Assembly: GCA_963277665.1 (NCBI GenBank)
Contig: OY728143.1
Span: 231,933,591-231,997,590, forward strand
Direction: 5' to 3'
Origin: Viscum album
Taxonomy: Eukaryota; Streptophyta; Magnoliopsida; Santalales; Viscaceae
Length of the DNA stretch: 64,000 bases
The notes beneath the pieces were generated by a model. It searched no databases, had not been told where the DNA came from, and saw only the letters and a list, made by a program, of their open reading frames with translations. The position numbers and the translations under genes are program-made. Positions 48,451 to 62,575 of the stretch are shown here, one piece after another; position 1 is the first letter of the stretch, and each line of letters opens with the position of its first letter.

Positions 48451-51400
48451 TGTAAGTCCCAAGACATAAACATTACATAATCATGAATTAAGTTAATAAT
48501 TAACATTGAGTATCTTTTCAGGTTTATATATTTGGATAATTTGTTCATAACATATACAAACCAACATTATTATTACACTAGACACTTATTCTCACTATCC
48601 ATTTTTTCAGAGAGAAATAAATATTTTAAAAAACATGTCAAGTTCCATGTTTTAGAAAAAAAAATTTCTTGTTCTCATCCATGACCCTATTCATCTATAT
48701 GTCATGTGAAAAATATTATACAAATTGGGTTGGGCATAAAAAATCATTGTAAATGTTAAAATTTTTTGAATGAAAATAGTAGTCCATAAATACATACAAA
48801 ACATAATCTCATTAACATAACACAATAAATAATTATATTTTATGACTAAAACATTTTAATAACAAATCAAAAAGGTAAATCGTGTCATCCATAACATACT
48901 TACTTCGTACCTTTAAATCTAGATAGGATTCTACGTTTGGAATACCCATCACGATATATTCCCTAAATCTATTAGGAGAAATATTTTCGTTTACCTCTGC
49001 CACATTACCCAATGCATTGGGGAGCTATCTAGGTCTTACCATCCCTAGGTTTATCATGAAACAACCCATATACATAAAAAATTCCCATGAAAAGTAACAT
49101 AATCATAACATATAATTCAAGCATAAAAGAAAAATAACATTGTAATCACAACATATCATTTCAGGATATTGACATAATCAATGCTTTCTCATAACCATTT
49201 TTCATACCAAAAAATGTAAAAAATATGGTATCTGTTTTCCTTTTAAAAACATTATGGCTCGTTAAGGAATCCAAATATCAAATAATACTCATGGATGAGG
49301 TATGGTTGTTTTTTCCATGAACGTTAAAAAGAAACACTACCACTGTCATTTAGTAAAATTCTCATAAAACAAATGGTTACATTTGAAAAAATTGAATTAA
49401 ATTAAAAGAAAAATTGTTTAATTATAAACTTTATAAATGAAGGTCGGGTATAAACCAATATATTTTCCCAATGAAAGGTGATTGAGATGAAGTCTCTTCT
49501 AAAAATTTAGTAGCCTAACGACGTCACTTAAAAATTATAAAAATGAGTCGACGAGCGAAAAAAGGGTCATTCATCAGATGGAATTAAAATGTACATAAAT
49601 AAGTATATAGAAGAAAAAATACCGACATAATAAAATGTTAATTAAAATTCAGGAAATATAATAACTAAGGTACTAAAATAGAAGGGTGAATGGTCCCCAT
49701 ACCTCGAGTCTAACTTGTCTTGTTTGTTCCTTGGTCTTCCTAAATAATAACATTAAGTTAATTTCTAAATTCATGAAAACCTTATTAAATTATATTATTC
49801 CTTTTATTTCACTAATTACCTTGATACAACAATTAGTTAATTATTTTAGTTCCTATCAAAAATTTTGTTGATGTTCAGAACATGAGTAAAAAATGAACAT
49901 GTTATAATTACAAATTGTCCACATGGTCAAATGTACATTATCTCTAGTTTTTTATTCATATTTTAAATATCATATATATCAAGTATATATGTATTTATAT
50001 CTATTATATAATTATTTATAATAGTCTATAACATTTTGATATATGAATATGAAATGCATTGTTCATGGAAATGGTAAGTCGTACGAATGCATGAACGCTA
50101 CGTTCTTCTTTTATTTTTAAAATAATGAAAACTAAATGATACATGGGCATATTATAATTCCATTATAACATATATGTTATATATGTTAAAAAAATTCATT
50201 AATTCCATTCTTTATATATTTCATGTATAGCGTGAATGAGTCAGGTCACTTTGAGGGGGCAGTAGTCCACACTTTCTCAAATGAAATTATCATATTTATA
50301 AAAACATAGAACGAATAAATCTATGTTATAAATGATAATTATAGAATTGTAGAGATAAAATAAATATCCTAAATATCATATATAATTACGTTTCCATCAT
50401 AATAGATACCATGAGAGGTGTTAGGACAATATTGAACAATCATCGTTTCATGAGGCAGTAGTTCATCGTGCACAGAAATAGTTTGTTCCATACCCATTAG
50501 ATGGAGGTGTTTTTATGTGTAGTTAGAATCCTTCACATATGAAAAACATTTTATAACTAGGATACTGGTGTTTTTATGAAATCAATGAAAATGAATAGAA
50601 TATGGAGTGAATAAGTTGAATAATGGAAATGAATTTTTAAGAAGATGTTATTTCTTAAAACGTGTAACTCTTTTGGATTTAAGCCAAAAGGCTTGATTTA
50701 ATTTCCTTATTACTAATGAAATTATTTTATTAATAATAGGGGGATGTATTTAGATTCATGTAACATATTTTGGATGATATAAGGTGGTTGAGAGGTGTGT
50801 GTGTAATGGGTTAGATGTGGTGGACTTTTATAAGAGGGAAGATGGGATCGTTAGAAATGTTTGAAAGTATTATTTTATCATAAAATTATATTAATTTTAA
50901 AAAGTAAAACAAATATTTAAATTCTAATATAATATGAATATAGGTCTAAATAAAATCATCCAATAATAATTGGACAGGTATTGGATATTTTTTAATCCAT
51001 ATCCTTTTTGTTTACCCATTTTTTACTCTTACCATTTTATCCAGCATTTAAAATATTTAGAATCAAAATAGTTACCAAAAAAACAATAGTATTTAATAAA
51101 AGAGGAAATAATAAAATTTAGACTGAGGATAAATATTTTTTTGAATCTTATATTTTTTTTATTTTATAATATTTAATAATGTATATTATATTTTAAAAAT
51201 TGAATTATGTCAATATTAACACTATTCGTATCATGACTTTTTAAAAAATCCAAAAAAAATTATTGTTTCTAAAAACATCATTAATACAAATCTAACTTGT
51301 ACCTATCATCTATAAAATTCCTGGATGACATAAAATTAAAAAAATTACATTTATTTTAACTTTTATAATATCATTTATTTGAATACTTTATGAATGAAGC

Positions 51401-52665
51401 AATCACTTCATCACTTTTGTGTCATAATTAAATTTATTTATTTAATATCTAAAAATTATAAATAAAATACCATGATGTAGGAAATTTTTTTAGATTTCTA
51501 AATAATATTTTTAATTTTAAGAGATCACTTATATAACTGCATATAAAGTTTTTTACTATAATTTATATATTTGTGTTAAATTTTCCTAAACATTAAATTA
51601 ATTTTTTGAAAATGTTATTTTCACTTACAAGTAGATTCATGGGATCCCCAAATAGCCCCAAGGATTACCACGGTCAAAAATATGTCTTCTAATCGGTTTA
51701 GGACATGTGTTAGGGTAATTTAATATTATTTTTAACCTTATTTACCAGATTTACCATTTAGGCATGGTAAATTAAATATTTACTGATCTTAGTATTCAAA
51801 ATTTATAAAAATAAATGTTACATATTTAAAATATTTATACCCACTGATTTAAAATATGGAATCCATTTTTAAAAATTTAAATTATAGAAGTTTCTGAAAT
51901 TAATGTAAAATTAATTATCGTTTTTAAAACCAACAAGCGTGTTTTTAAGAAATAATAACTACCAAAATATTGACTTGTGTTTATGCCAAATTTCAAAGTG
52001 AAATTACTTCTAATAAAAATAATTATATTAAATTATAAATATAAAATCCAATAAAACATTAAAAAAATTAAAGTAAAATCTTACAATATATATAAATTAT
52101 ATTAAAGGACAATTTTCTCTTAAATTGCAGTATCTTTCCCAATTCATTAAAAAATGAACTTTATCCGAAAAATAAAAAAAAATCCCAAAGTAAATTTTGA
52201 TATCCCATTTCTAAATAATAACTTTATTTTTTAAGATAGAACATATATATGTATAAAAAACTAGATTTAAAGAGGGATTTTCTTCAAAAGGCGATCAGAC
52301 AATGTTTTAAAAATATAAGAGTATTTATGCTTAGAATTAGATTCATTATCATTTAAAGCCACTAAATTTTATAGGATAAATTTAAATACAATTAACAAAC
52401 ATGTGCAATTATAATATGATTAGTTCTATTTAACCACACCAATACAATAGGTATACATTAACTACCCTTTTGAATAATAATATTATATTATTATTTATTA
52501 GTATGACTCAGTTTTGTGTGGAACATGAGATTTCTAGGAAACAATTTGTTGTGTGTCAGGTAGACAATCGAACATAGAATCCCATTCATCATAAAATAAA
52601 TATATTATTAGTAATTATTAATTGAAATAAAAAACTATTATTTTATAAATACCTAGGTTGTTAAA
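48451..52665 (-). repeat. Element 3 3' LTR (left copy)
   Basis: Plus-strand ends are TGTAAGTCCC and GGTTGTTAAA. It contains two G-rich words, GAGGGGGCAGTAGTCCAC (about 50,256) and GAGGCAGTAGTTCATC (about 50,450), repeated about 190 bp apart and kept in the other LTR near 56,903 and 57,100. A short open stretch at 49,686-49,871 is shared with the other LTR (56,338-56,556), but the two differ in length and are not convincing genes. Confidence 0.82.
50825..50834 (-). promoter_or_regulatory. TATA box of the element 3 left LTR
   Basis: The minus strand reads CTTATAAAAGTCCACCAC, matching CTTATAAAAGGCCACCAC in the right LTR and CTTATAAAAGGGCAC at 6,313. Confidence 0.62.
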
Positions 52666-52680
52666 TCCTTCCCTCGTTTT
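52666..52680 (-). other. Element 3 polypurine tract
   Basis: The minus strand reads AAAACGAGGGAAGGA immediately before the LTR start TTTAACAACC. Confidence 0.6.
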
Positions 52681-55081
52681 GATATTGCGTCCTTGCAATT
52701 TTAAAATTGGGTTTGGAAAAATCATTGAATGCCCTACATCGGAAAAAAAGCCAATAAAAATATCACTTTAAATAAAATAAGGAGAATTATAAAGGTCCCC
52801 TGAGATAAAAAATACTATGATTCCATGAAAACATCTATATGGAAGAGAAAACTAACCATCAATTTCTACTGGAGAATGATTGAAAACATGATTAGGAGAA
52901 TGCTAACATCCATAAAACCACAAATGTATGATTGGTTAATCGGTCTTTGATTCCATAGTAGGAAAAGTAAACATACAACGTTTTGGTTTATAGTTACTTT
53001 TAATAATTTTTTAGAATTTATTTATGAGATTGACTAAGAACATCCAGAAATATACTTACATTTCAAGTATTGTTTCATCATTTAATAAGTTTCTACCAAA
53101 AACTCATCTTTTATTCAATTGATGAGTATTCAAGTAGACTAGGTCATACCTGATGTGTTATAATCATCTTCAATAGATTCAGATAATACAAAAAATAAGA
53201 AATATATATTTCCATTGTCTTTATACATTAACCAATACAAAAAATGTTAGTACATGATAATATAATACCCAAAAAAGAACAATCCTTTATAAATGGAAAT
53301 ACTTCTCTTAATCTCAAAAATTGGACAAAAAATATCCAAACCTCAACAAAAGACCACTCAATGCACAATTTTCATTACAATTCTTCAAAATAATCCAACT
53401 ATGATTGAAACACAAAATTTAGAATGAATTGATCACACAGTAGTCCATGATAAATCTTAACATTTATTTCCAAAAAACATCGACTACTCATAATGTCCCA
53501 TAATAAAGTGTAATTAACATAATTACATATTTTCTATTATAGGTTAATAATTACCACAAATAACCAAAATTTCTATTATTCCACAATAAAAACATATACT
53601 CCTCCATAATAAAATTCCACTATTACTCCTCAATTGATATCCCAATGTATTCTATTTACGTTAGGAATATTCTGTTCCCAAAAAAGAAAACATCTTCCAA
53701 AATAATCATTATCAGTTAATCCAAAAATCATTTTCTTTTACTAATGATATCAATTTGGTAAAACATAAGATCCAAAATCAACTTATTCTTTATCAATAAA
53801 ATAATTTAACTAAAAATAATAAGTCATACTAAATGAGGACTTCACATAGGCTAGTGGTAGGTGATGCGCCCTTTTCACCCTTTAGTTGTGGGTTTGATTC
53901 TTACGGCCTTTCTTGACAAAATGGGTTGTCACCCATCTTATAGTTTTTCCTTTTTCTAAAACCATATCATTATTATGACATTCTAAAAAATATGATAATT
54001 TCCTCAAAAATTACCATACCCTATATTATCCTCAAAGGTTATATAATACCTTTCATTTTACATCCCAAAATGTAATATCCAATAATCACCTCAAAAACTA
54101 AAGTTCATATGAACCCCTAAGGTTATCCATTATGTCCACACAAGAAAAGTTAGTTCTTATTTGAATAAAATTTTCACATATCAAACATCAGGGTTACACA
54201 TATTAGAAAAATACTTCCAAAAATAACCCCATCATCAAAGGTTAATTAATAATTTTTAACATTTCATTATCCAATAGTCTATTATAACTCTTGAATCCAT
54301 TAAATGTTGATTTCTTACTCATTTAGCGCTCTTCATAATCCATTAACTATGAAATTATACCTTATTTATTAATACATCATTCATGTAGATTGTACATCCT
54401 CGTCATTTATAAATATTAATTCACAGATGCTTCATTATTTATGGATATGAAAATAAATCATACCATGAATCCAGATATCGTGATCTTTAAGATGTTCCCT
54501 TTCTCTTTTGGAATGTTTTAATGATTTCAAAAATTAAAAATTCTCTCCACTTCTATAATTTCACTTTTCAATTGAATTATAAAAAATTATATCTTGAAAT
54601 CATATGAAAAAGATACCATGCCCCAGAAAATTGTTATAGAAATGAGTGGGTGTTGAATAGCTCAAACAATTAATTGCATGTGATTTGAATACTCAAGAAG
54701 CTATCAAAATTATTTGAGCATGCTTCTATAATAATAGTGAGGATAAAATCATCTGGGAGGGATAAGAAGGTTTTGAAATATCCTTTTCCTTGCATCATGA
54801 AAAATGAACCTTAATATACTGAAAAGAATCAACACTTAAAAAAAACGCAATATTATAATTTAAAAAAAGAATCCTCCATAGGTTAAAGATAACGTAAAAA
54901 ATATTATATTACAGCAATACATCAACATCCATATATCTCCATTGTTCATGTTTTTATTGAAACAACCTATCTTAGCATAACCCTCCAAAAGATTCCATTT
55001 GATAATAACCCTCTTGGTTATATGTTATCATTCACCCACATCCAGAAAAAACTCTAACCTCTAAAGTTATCTAAACTGACT
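52681..55081 (-). other. Element 3 internal region, no coding domain
   Basis: About 2.4 kb between purine tract and primer-binding site. I find no gag, protease, RT, RNase H or integrase motif on either strand, and no open frame of note. One tRNA-like stretch lies at 53,832-53,957. The strand is A/C-rich like the other minus-oriented elements. Confidence 0.6.
53832..53957 (+). mobile_element. Possible tRNA-derived SINE
   Basis: CTAGTGGTAGGTGATGCG (53,851-53,868) resembles a pol III A box, close to the tRNA-Gly style CTAGTGGTAG. GGGTTTGATTC (53,890-53,900) resembles a B box (GGTTCGAnTCC). The boxes lie about 38 nt apart. The stretch ends in a T-rich tail near 53,945-53,957, as some plant SINEs do. 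No full cloverleaf can form, so it is not a tRNA gene. A target duplication is not clear. Confidence 0.45.
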
Positions 55082-55092
55082 TCTGATACAAA
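55082..55092 (-). other. Element 3 primer-binding site
   Basis: The minus strand reads TTTGTATCAGAA next to the LTR end, two changes from TGGTATCAGAG. Confidence 0.65.
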
Positions 55093-55093
55093 C

Positions 55094-58000
55094 TATAAGG
55101 CACCAGCATTAAACAATACATAATCATGAATTGTGATAATATTTTACATTGAGAATATTTTTAGATTTAGAGAATTAGAGAATTAGGTCATAACACATAC
55201 ATAAAAACTTTAATATTACATGTGGACACTTCTACTCACTATCCATTTTTTCATAAAACAAAAACACTTTAAAAAGAATCATGTCTAGTTCAATTTTTTG
55301 GACATCATGACTTTTACGTGATACCATCCATGACCTTATTCATCATTAATCCCCATGAAAAACATTTCAAAACGTGGTATGATCATAAAAATATTAGTAA
55401 GGATTATAAAATAAAGAAAGAAAACATTAGTCCATCAATACATACAAAACAAAAGCTTTTTAACCTACCTCATGAAAACTTAAGATTTTATGAATAACAC
55501 ATAGTAATCAAAAATCATAAAGGAAAGTTGTGGTATTCATAACCTACATACATTTTAGCTTTAATATCTACATAGGGAGTTTATGTTTGGAATATCCATC
55601 ACAGTATACTCCTTATATCTCTTAGGATAAATTTTAACGTTTACCTCAATCATGTTACCCAATTAATTGGAGAGCTATCTCAGGCTCACCCACCATAGGT
55701 TTATCATGAAACCACTCATATACATAAACAATTCCCAAGAACCACAACATAATCATAACACATAAAGAAATCACAATATAAAGAAAACATTGAAATCACA
55801 ATATATCATTTCATGATATTGACAAAGTCAATGCTTTCTAAAAACCATTTTCAATAACAAAATATGTAAAAAGGTATATGGTATTTAATTTCATTTAAAA
55901 AAATTAATGGCTTCTTAGAGAAGCTAAATATAAAATAATACTCACGGCGGTGGAATGGTCATTGTCACTACGTATTATAAAATGAAACAATTCCATTGTC
56001 GTTTAGTAAAAAGCTTTGTAAAACAAAAGATTCCTTTCAAAACCATTAAATGAAATTAATATAAAAATGTAATAATTATACACTATATAAAATAAGGTCG
56101 GGTATAATCCAATACAAGCCTCAATGAATGTATAAGGAGATGAAATCCCTTAAGAAAATTCAACAACTTAATGGCGTCACTTAAAAATTCAGAAAATGAG
56201 TTGATGATAGAAAAAGGGTATCTCATCACATGGGAAAACACTGAATGAAAATAAGATTATATAATAAAATATATCAACATAAGAAAATTTAAATTAAATT
56301 ACATGACATAAAATAGGTCTTTTACTAAAGGAGGAGGGTGAAAGGATCCCTTACCACGAGTCCAGCTTCTCTCGTATGTTCCAGGTTCTTTTTGAAAAAT
56401 AAAATTAAGTTAATTTCTTGTTTCTTCAGAACATTTTTCAATTTTGTTATTCCTTTTTTAACACTTATTATCTTGATACAAAAATTAGTTAAATATTTTA
56501 TTTCATATCATATATTTTGTCGATGTTCAGAACTGGAGTCAAAAATGAACTTGTAATAATAACAAATTGTCCATATGGTAAAAATTATATTATCTCCATA
56601 TATGTATTCTTAATTTAAATAAAAAATATATCCAGTATATATGTACTTATATCCAATATATATTTATTTATAACATTTGATAACATTTGTATATAAAAAA
56701 TGAAATACATCATTCAAGGAGACTCTAAGTCGTACGTACAAAAGAACACTACTTTCATTTTTTTCATTTTTAAAGGATTGAAAAAATGATAAATAGGTAT
56801 ATTATAATTCTAGTAGAATATTTATGTCATATACGTTATATAATTTCATTAATTCCATATTTTATATCTTACATATATAGAATGAATGAATCCTATCACA
56901 TGGAGGGGGCGGTAGGCCACAATTCCTCAAATGAAATTATTGTATCTATAAAACATGAAAAGATTAAAGGTTTGTTATAAATAATTATTACAGAAGAATA
57001 GATATAATATAAATATCATAAATATCATATATAATTACAATTCCATCATAATGGCCACCATGAGAGGTGGTAGGATAATATTTAACAATCATCGTTTCGT
57101 GAGGCAGTAGTCCGTTGTCCAATGAAACAGTATGTTATATACCCATTAGACTGAGGGGTGTGTAAGTGTAGTTCTAATAATTCTCATAATAACAACCAGA
57201 TATATTGATGATTATTTTTTTCGTTTTTTAATCAATGAAAAACAACATTATAGGGAGTGAAGATGTAGAATAATTGAAAGGAATTTTAGAGAAGACACTA
57301 TCTCTTAAAACATGTAACTCTCTTTGATTTGAACACAAGGGATTTATTAAATGGCCTTATTCATAAGAGAAATATTCTAGGAAAAAAGACTAGGATTTTT
57401 ATGATTCTTGCGTAGATTTTGGATGATAAAAGGACATTTAGATGTGTGTGAAAGGGGTTATAGGTGGTGGCCTTTTATAAGAGAGAGGAAGGGCTCATTA
57501 AAAGTGTTTGAAAGTAATATTTATTATAAAATAATTTTTGGATTCAAAGAGTAAAAAACTCAATATATTCAAATATAATATGAATATATATTGAAATAAA
57601 ATCTTCCAATATGAATTGAACTGGTTTTGGTTATTTTTTAATCCTTATCGTTTTTATATAACCCTTTTTTAATCTCATCATGTCATTATGCATTAAACAC
57701 ATTGAGAATAAAAATAGTTACCAAAACATGAAAATATCTAATTAAATAGTCAATAAGAAAACATTCGACATATGATAACTATTTGTATGAATATAATATT
57801 TTATGAAATTTTATAATATTTTTTAAAATATTTTATATTTCATAATATATATTATGTTAATTTTGACACTATTCAAATCATAACATTTCAAAATATCCCA
57901 AAAAACAAGATTACTTTAAAAATTCATCATTAATACAAATATAACATGTAACTATAATCCATAAAATTCTTGGATGTCATCAAAATAACAAAATCACACT

Positions 58001-59529
58001 TATTTTATAATTTAGAAAAAAGATTTGAATCCTTTATTAATGATGCAATCACTGCATCATCATTGTGTCATAATTAAATTTATTTATTTAATGAATAAAA
58101 ATTATAAAAAAATACCATGATGTTGGAAATATTATTATATTAATAATGACTATTTATATTCAAATATATCATGTACATAACCATATATAAATTTTTTTTA
58201 CTAAAAGTTATATGTTTTTGTAACATTTTCCTTAATTTAAATTAATTTTTATATAATGTCATTTTCACATAAAAGTGGCTCCATGGGGTCCCAAAATTGA
58301 CCCAATTATGCTCATGGTTGGACATATATCATTCAACAAGGTTATGACATGTGTTAAAGAAATTTAATTGTATTATATTAATATTGTATACCCTTATTTA
58401 CTGGATTTACCTTTTAACCATGTTAAAAAAATATTTTCGGAAGTTACTATTCATAATGTATTAAATAAAAGTTACTTATTTAAAAAATCAGGGCCTCCAG
58501 ATTCCAGATATGGAATCCATTTTTTGAAATTAAAAATATAGAAGTTTTGGAAATTAATTTTAAATTAATTCTTTTTGTCAAAACAAAAAAGTGTGTTTTT
58601 AAGAAATAATTACTACCGAAATATTGACATGTGTTTATGTCCAATTTTGATGGAAATTAATTCCAATGACCATAATTGGATTAAATGATGAAAATATAAT
58701 CCAATTATACTATAAATTTAATTAAAATTAATATATATATATAAATAAATTATATTAAATGATATTTTTAACTTAAAATGGAATATTTTTCACTATTTCC
58801 CTTTGTCCTCATTTAGTGGTGATGGGAATGCCAATGTGCTTTGAAGTGGATGTGTGAGACATGTTGATGATCAAGATTTTCTTTAATTTGAATACTTCTT
58901 ATGTTTTGAATTTTATAAAATCTAGAAATTTTTAACGTTACGACTCATCCTAAATTGGCTTTTAAAAATTAAAAAAATGGACTTAGATCAGCATTTTTAA
59001 CTATTCATTAAAAAATGATCTTTTTCCGAAAAATAACAAAATTTAATTATATTAAAATTTGATTTCCCATTTCTAATGAAGAATCTTATTTTTTAAAATG
59101 GGACATATTAAGGTGTGAAAAAATTGATTTAAAAAGGATTCTCCATCATAAGGTGTTAAAACTATATTTTAAAAATATTAGAATAATTATGCTTCAAATT
59201 AGATTCATTCTCATATTAAGTCTCTAAAATTTATTGGATTAATGTAAAGAGTTTTAAAAACATGTTTAATTATAATATGGTTAGTTCTGTTCAATCCCAA
59301 CGATGCAACTTCTAGTCATTAACTACCATTTAGAATAATATTATTATTTTATTATTTTTTATGTAGGACTTATCCTTGGGTACATCATGAGATTTCGGAG
59401 ATACTCACTATTGTGAGACCGGTAATCCATAGAACATATCATACGATTTAACTTAAAATTAATATCTTACGCATAATTATTAATTGAAATCAAAAAGTCT
59501 TATTTTATATATATATATGGTTCATTATA
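55094..59529 (-). repeat. Element 3 5' LTR (right copy)
   Basis: Plus-strand ends are TATAAGGCACC (TGTAAGTCCC in the partner) and GGTTCATTATA, followed by the ATCCA duplication. It is colinear with 48,451-52,665 and somewhat longer because of scattered small insertions. Open stretches at 56,338-56,556 and 56,786-56,980 show no motif. Confidence 0.82.
57472..57481 (-). promoter_or_regulatory. TATA box of the element 3 right LTR
   Basis: The minus strand reads CTTATAAAAGGCCACCACC, conserved with the left LTR. Confidence 0.62.
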
Positions 59530-59534
59530 ATCCA
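59530..59534. repeat. Target-site duplication of element 3, right copy (ATCCA)
   Basis: Exact partner of 48,446-48,450. Confidence 0.75.
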
Positions 59535-61276
59535 TCCAAAAATTATGTCCCAACCTAGAAACAAGTGGAAGAAATAAATTATTATAGATCGCAAATTCTA
59601 ATATCATAGTCTAACCATCGCCCATGGTATATTTGCCTACGTTTTCCAATGATTCACCCAATGAATGACCAATATATTCATCTCCTGTATAAGACATGAA
59701 ATTTTTAGGAAATCCTATATAGGGGTGAGTATGTACATACAAAGTAGGACGCCCTAGAAACCGAAGGGGGAGAAATAAAAGACCTGATAGAAATAGTTAA
59801 CTCAAGACAAAGTAAGAGGAAATTGAAACTAAACGAATTATATATATATATTTTTATTATCATAACATAAAGAAAAATGTGAGATAAATGAGGTCTCCAT
59901 CAAACATCTCATCCTTTGAAGATATGTTTTCGAAGGTCCATTTTCAATGATTACTATCTCATGTCTCATCCTGAGACGGTCATGAGTAGGACCATAAACA
60001 TTCCCCTTCACCACAACATGAGGGGGAACAATATACAATATAAATAAGACCCACTACCTAGTATGTTATAAATATCCCACTCAGTAGATGGATAAATGAC
60101 ACGTTCCCTATTGCATCAGGGGTAAGTAACTCAATGTTTAGAGTTAACACAAGCAATTACAATTGGGGGTACCACTCGATATGTATTGAAATATGACCCA
60201 TGACATAGTGATTTAGGTGTGTAAAACATAAACGGTAGAGGACCCACACCCTAGTATATTAGGTGTTACCTCATATTGTGGATGACACAAGCCCTAGAAT
60301 ATTAGGAGGGTTCCACTCATAGGGTAGACTACCCACACCACAGTACGTTAGGGGGTTCCACTAAAAGGGTACATGAAAAAAAACTATTGACTTTGGGGGT
60401 TTAGAGTCAACATTTTGTTAAGAGTATGGTTTATCCACACCCTAAAACTGAAGATGATTTCTATCCTCATCCTCTATCACTAACGATCAATTCTGGTAAC
60501 TACTATCATATAGTGTCTCCTAAGTAAGATTCAAGCTTGGATCATTTTATGTCATATAAATTAATACACTATGAAGTATATCATCATATCATAAATGGAA
60601 AAAATTCTAAGGATTGTCTCTCAACAGAAACAATATGTGTCCAGATGAATGATATAAACATTGTGGATGTTTCTCAAAGTGGTACACAACATGTATGGGG
60701 TCAACATGATGTGAATTCCCAATATGCTACATGGTTGTCTTCTCCTATGGAAATGGATATGAGGCCATGTCACATTACATGACAATTAAGGGGTCTACAC
60801 TACAAGTATAATCTACCTAGTGCATTCTTAAGTGTTTCTAGATGTTTCCATGTCTATCCAGACTATTCTCGTGTACCTATATATGTTCCATAATAAGTCG
60901 TAGTACTACCTGTGCCTATTTTCTCCAAGAGAACATGGTGGGTCCTCCCACATGGGTTCCAAGATGTGTGAAGATCTCATTGAGACTAGAATTTTGGGGA
61001 GGTTCACAATAAATATGGGAATATCTACAATGCCTACGGTCATTATCTTCAATAAAACCCCAGTCTTCCAAGTTGGGAGGTACTACACAACATGTGTTCT
61101 TGGACTACACATCTTGTAGTCGAGTTTTATTGAAATTCAATTATTATTTATCATTATTTCTAGATATTTTATTTTAAATATTAATTTATCCCATTAAACA
61201 CCCTAAATAAGTGTGGGTCATCTCTATCCATCATTTAATTTCCTCTGGTGGACAGAAAATTAATTCCGATCACCAT
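59535..61276 (-). repeat. Element 2 right LTR, middle part
   Basis: Resumes element 2 LTR after element 3. It aligns with the left LTR from about 27,570 to 28,472 and then from 38,972, bridging the element 1 insertion. Open stretches at 59,838-60,038 and 60,537-60,782 are not genes. Confidence 0.66.
60045..60385. repeat. Degenerate minisatellite in the element 2 right LTR
   Basis: Units of about 45-50 bp with core CCCACACC, TAGTATATTAGG and GGGTTCCACT. It matches the array at 28,010-28,375. Confidence 0.65.
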
Positions 61277-61939
61277 TGTTGGTTTGTCACATATCTTGTG
61301 TGTCTTCAATCATGCACCATTATCCCATATCTAAAGGACCCGGGGACACCCTGAGAGGGGAGGGGTGAATCAGGGTGACAACTTCTTCTTTTAAAGTGAT
61401 GGGTCTTGTTCCCACGTTGGTAGGAACTTGATGAAACTATATGATGAATATGATCAGAAAGAAAAGATTCCCATTCACAGAGAAGACACAACACTTTTTA
61501 GTCGGTTCACCACTAAGGGCTACGTCCAAGGAGCATACGCTGACTAGATGTCCATCGTACCAAATTCCACCAATCTTCACTAGCTGTGGATTACAAAGGT
61601 TTGGGCACAATCACTCTATCCTAGGCTCACTGCCTTTACAAAGGTTCAAGGATATCTCACTACTTCCCCCGGGTCACTCCCGTTGACTCCCCCTGGCTCA
61701 CTTCCCTTGGTGAAGTCACACTCAGTTTATATACGTGAAAGTCTCTTCATCATTTCACAAGAATGCATCCTCTATTGTATGTAGATGCTCTGTTGAAGTC
61801 CAACTCTTACCAAAAGACGAATGTCACTTTGCGTTGAGGGTACCGGGTGATCCTCCAGCTTTCGTGTAGCTTCAAAAGGACAGATGTGCTTCAACAATAT
61901 CTGGTAGTATCCTCAAAGCCCGGTGTGAAAGTCCCAACA

Positions 61940-62575
61940 CGGCGCACACGTCCCAATATGGTGCGCAAGTCCAAACTGGCGTGCAAGTTTCTCCAAGGAA
62001 CCCTAGTGACACTTCTTTCATGAACTTCAATCCTGCACAACTCACTTCCTTTCTTGCCCAAACCACCTTGGGCACGCAACCAACAGCCACCTCGCAGCCT
62101 CTACTTGCGTGACCCAACAACCACTTGCGCGACTCAACCACATCCATGACGAGAGATCGAAAAATCTCTAAGTATCGAACTTAGTTCTAAATGAGGTGGG
62201 TGGTCCTCTATTTATAGGCAAACTAGACCCCCTGCATGGTGGCACGCAAGTCTTCCCTCGGCGTGAAGGTTCCGTCGCGCAGCTCATCTTCCCTAGCCTC
62301 TGTCGGGCTACTCACTTGTGCGACCACAAAAATACTTGTGCGACCTTATTTCTATTTCCATTTTTGAAGTTATAATCTTGAAAAACAATAGACGTGCTTG
62401 TTTCCAATCCTCCTAGGAATCGGCGCGCAAGTCTCTTCATGGCGTGCAGGTCACTTGCGCGACCAGCCCAAAACTTGTGCGGCCTTTATCCCTTTTCCAT
62501 TTTTCCATGTTCTGATCTTGAAAAACATATGGCATGCAAGTTTCCTCTCCTTCAAATATACGACGTGCAAGTCTC
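61940..62575. repeat. Array of CGCGCAAGT motifs in both orientations
   Basis: About 15 copies of GGCGCGCAAGTCT or its reverse complement type ACTTGCGCGACC, with small changes (GCGTGCAAG, ACTTGTGCGACC). They lie at about 61,941, 61,960, 61,978, 62,069, 62,103, 62,122, 62,242, 62,313, 62,334, 62,421, 62,441, 62,453, 62,473, 62,531 and 62,561. Copies lie on both sides of the TATA box. Confidence 0.7.
62208..62217 (-). promoter_or_regulatory. TATA box of the copia-type LTR
   Basis: The minus strand reads TGCCTATAAATAGAGGACC, a near-consensus plant TATA box about 560 bp into the LTR. Confidence 0.6.

Larger units (their letters stand above)
48451..59529 (-). mobile_element. Element 3: LARD-like non-autonomous LTR retrotransposon
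   Basis: Two very long LTRs (48,451-52,665, about 4.2 kb; 55,094-59,529, about 4.4 kb) flank 2.4 kb with no recognisable coding domain, and ATCCA is duplicated on both sides. A primer-binding site on the minus strand next to the right LTR and a purine tract next to the left LTR set the orientation. Large LTRs with non-coding internal DNA fit large retrotransposon derivatives (LARDs). Colinear similarity is seen throughout, for example TCACTATCCATTTTTTCA near 48,593 and 55,238, the open stretches at 49,686 and 56,338, and the TATA boxes. Differences are numerous, so it is not recent. The plus-strand LTR remnant at 4,241 is a relative. Confidence 0.82.

Noticed and set aside
49686..49871. Open frame similar to one at 56,338-56,556
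   Set aside because: The similarity comes from the LTRs being copies of each other; the two differ in length and in many residues without sign of coding constraint.
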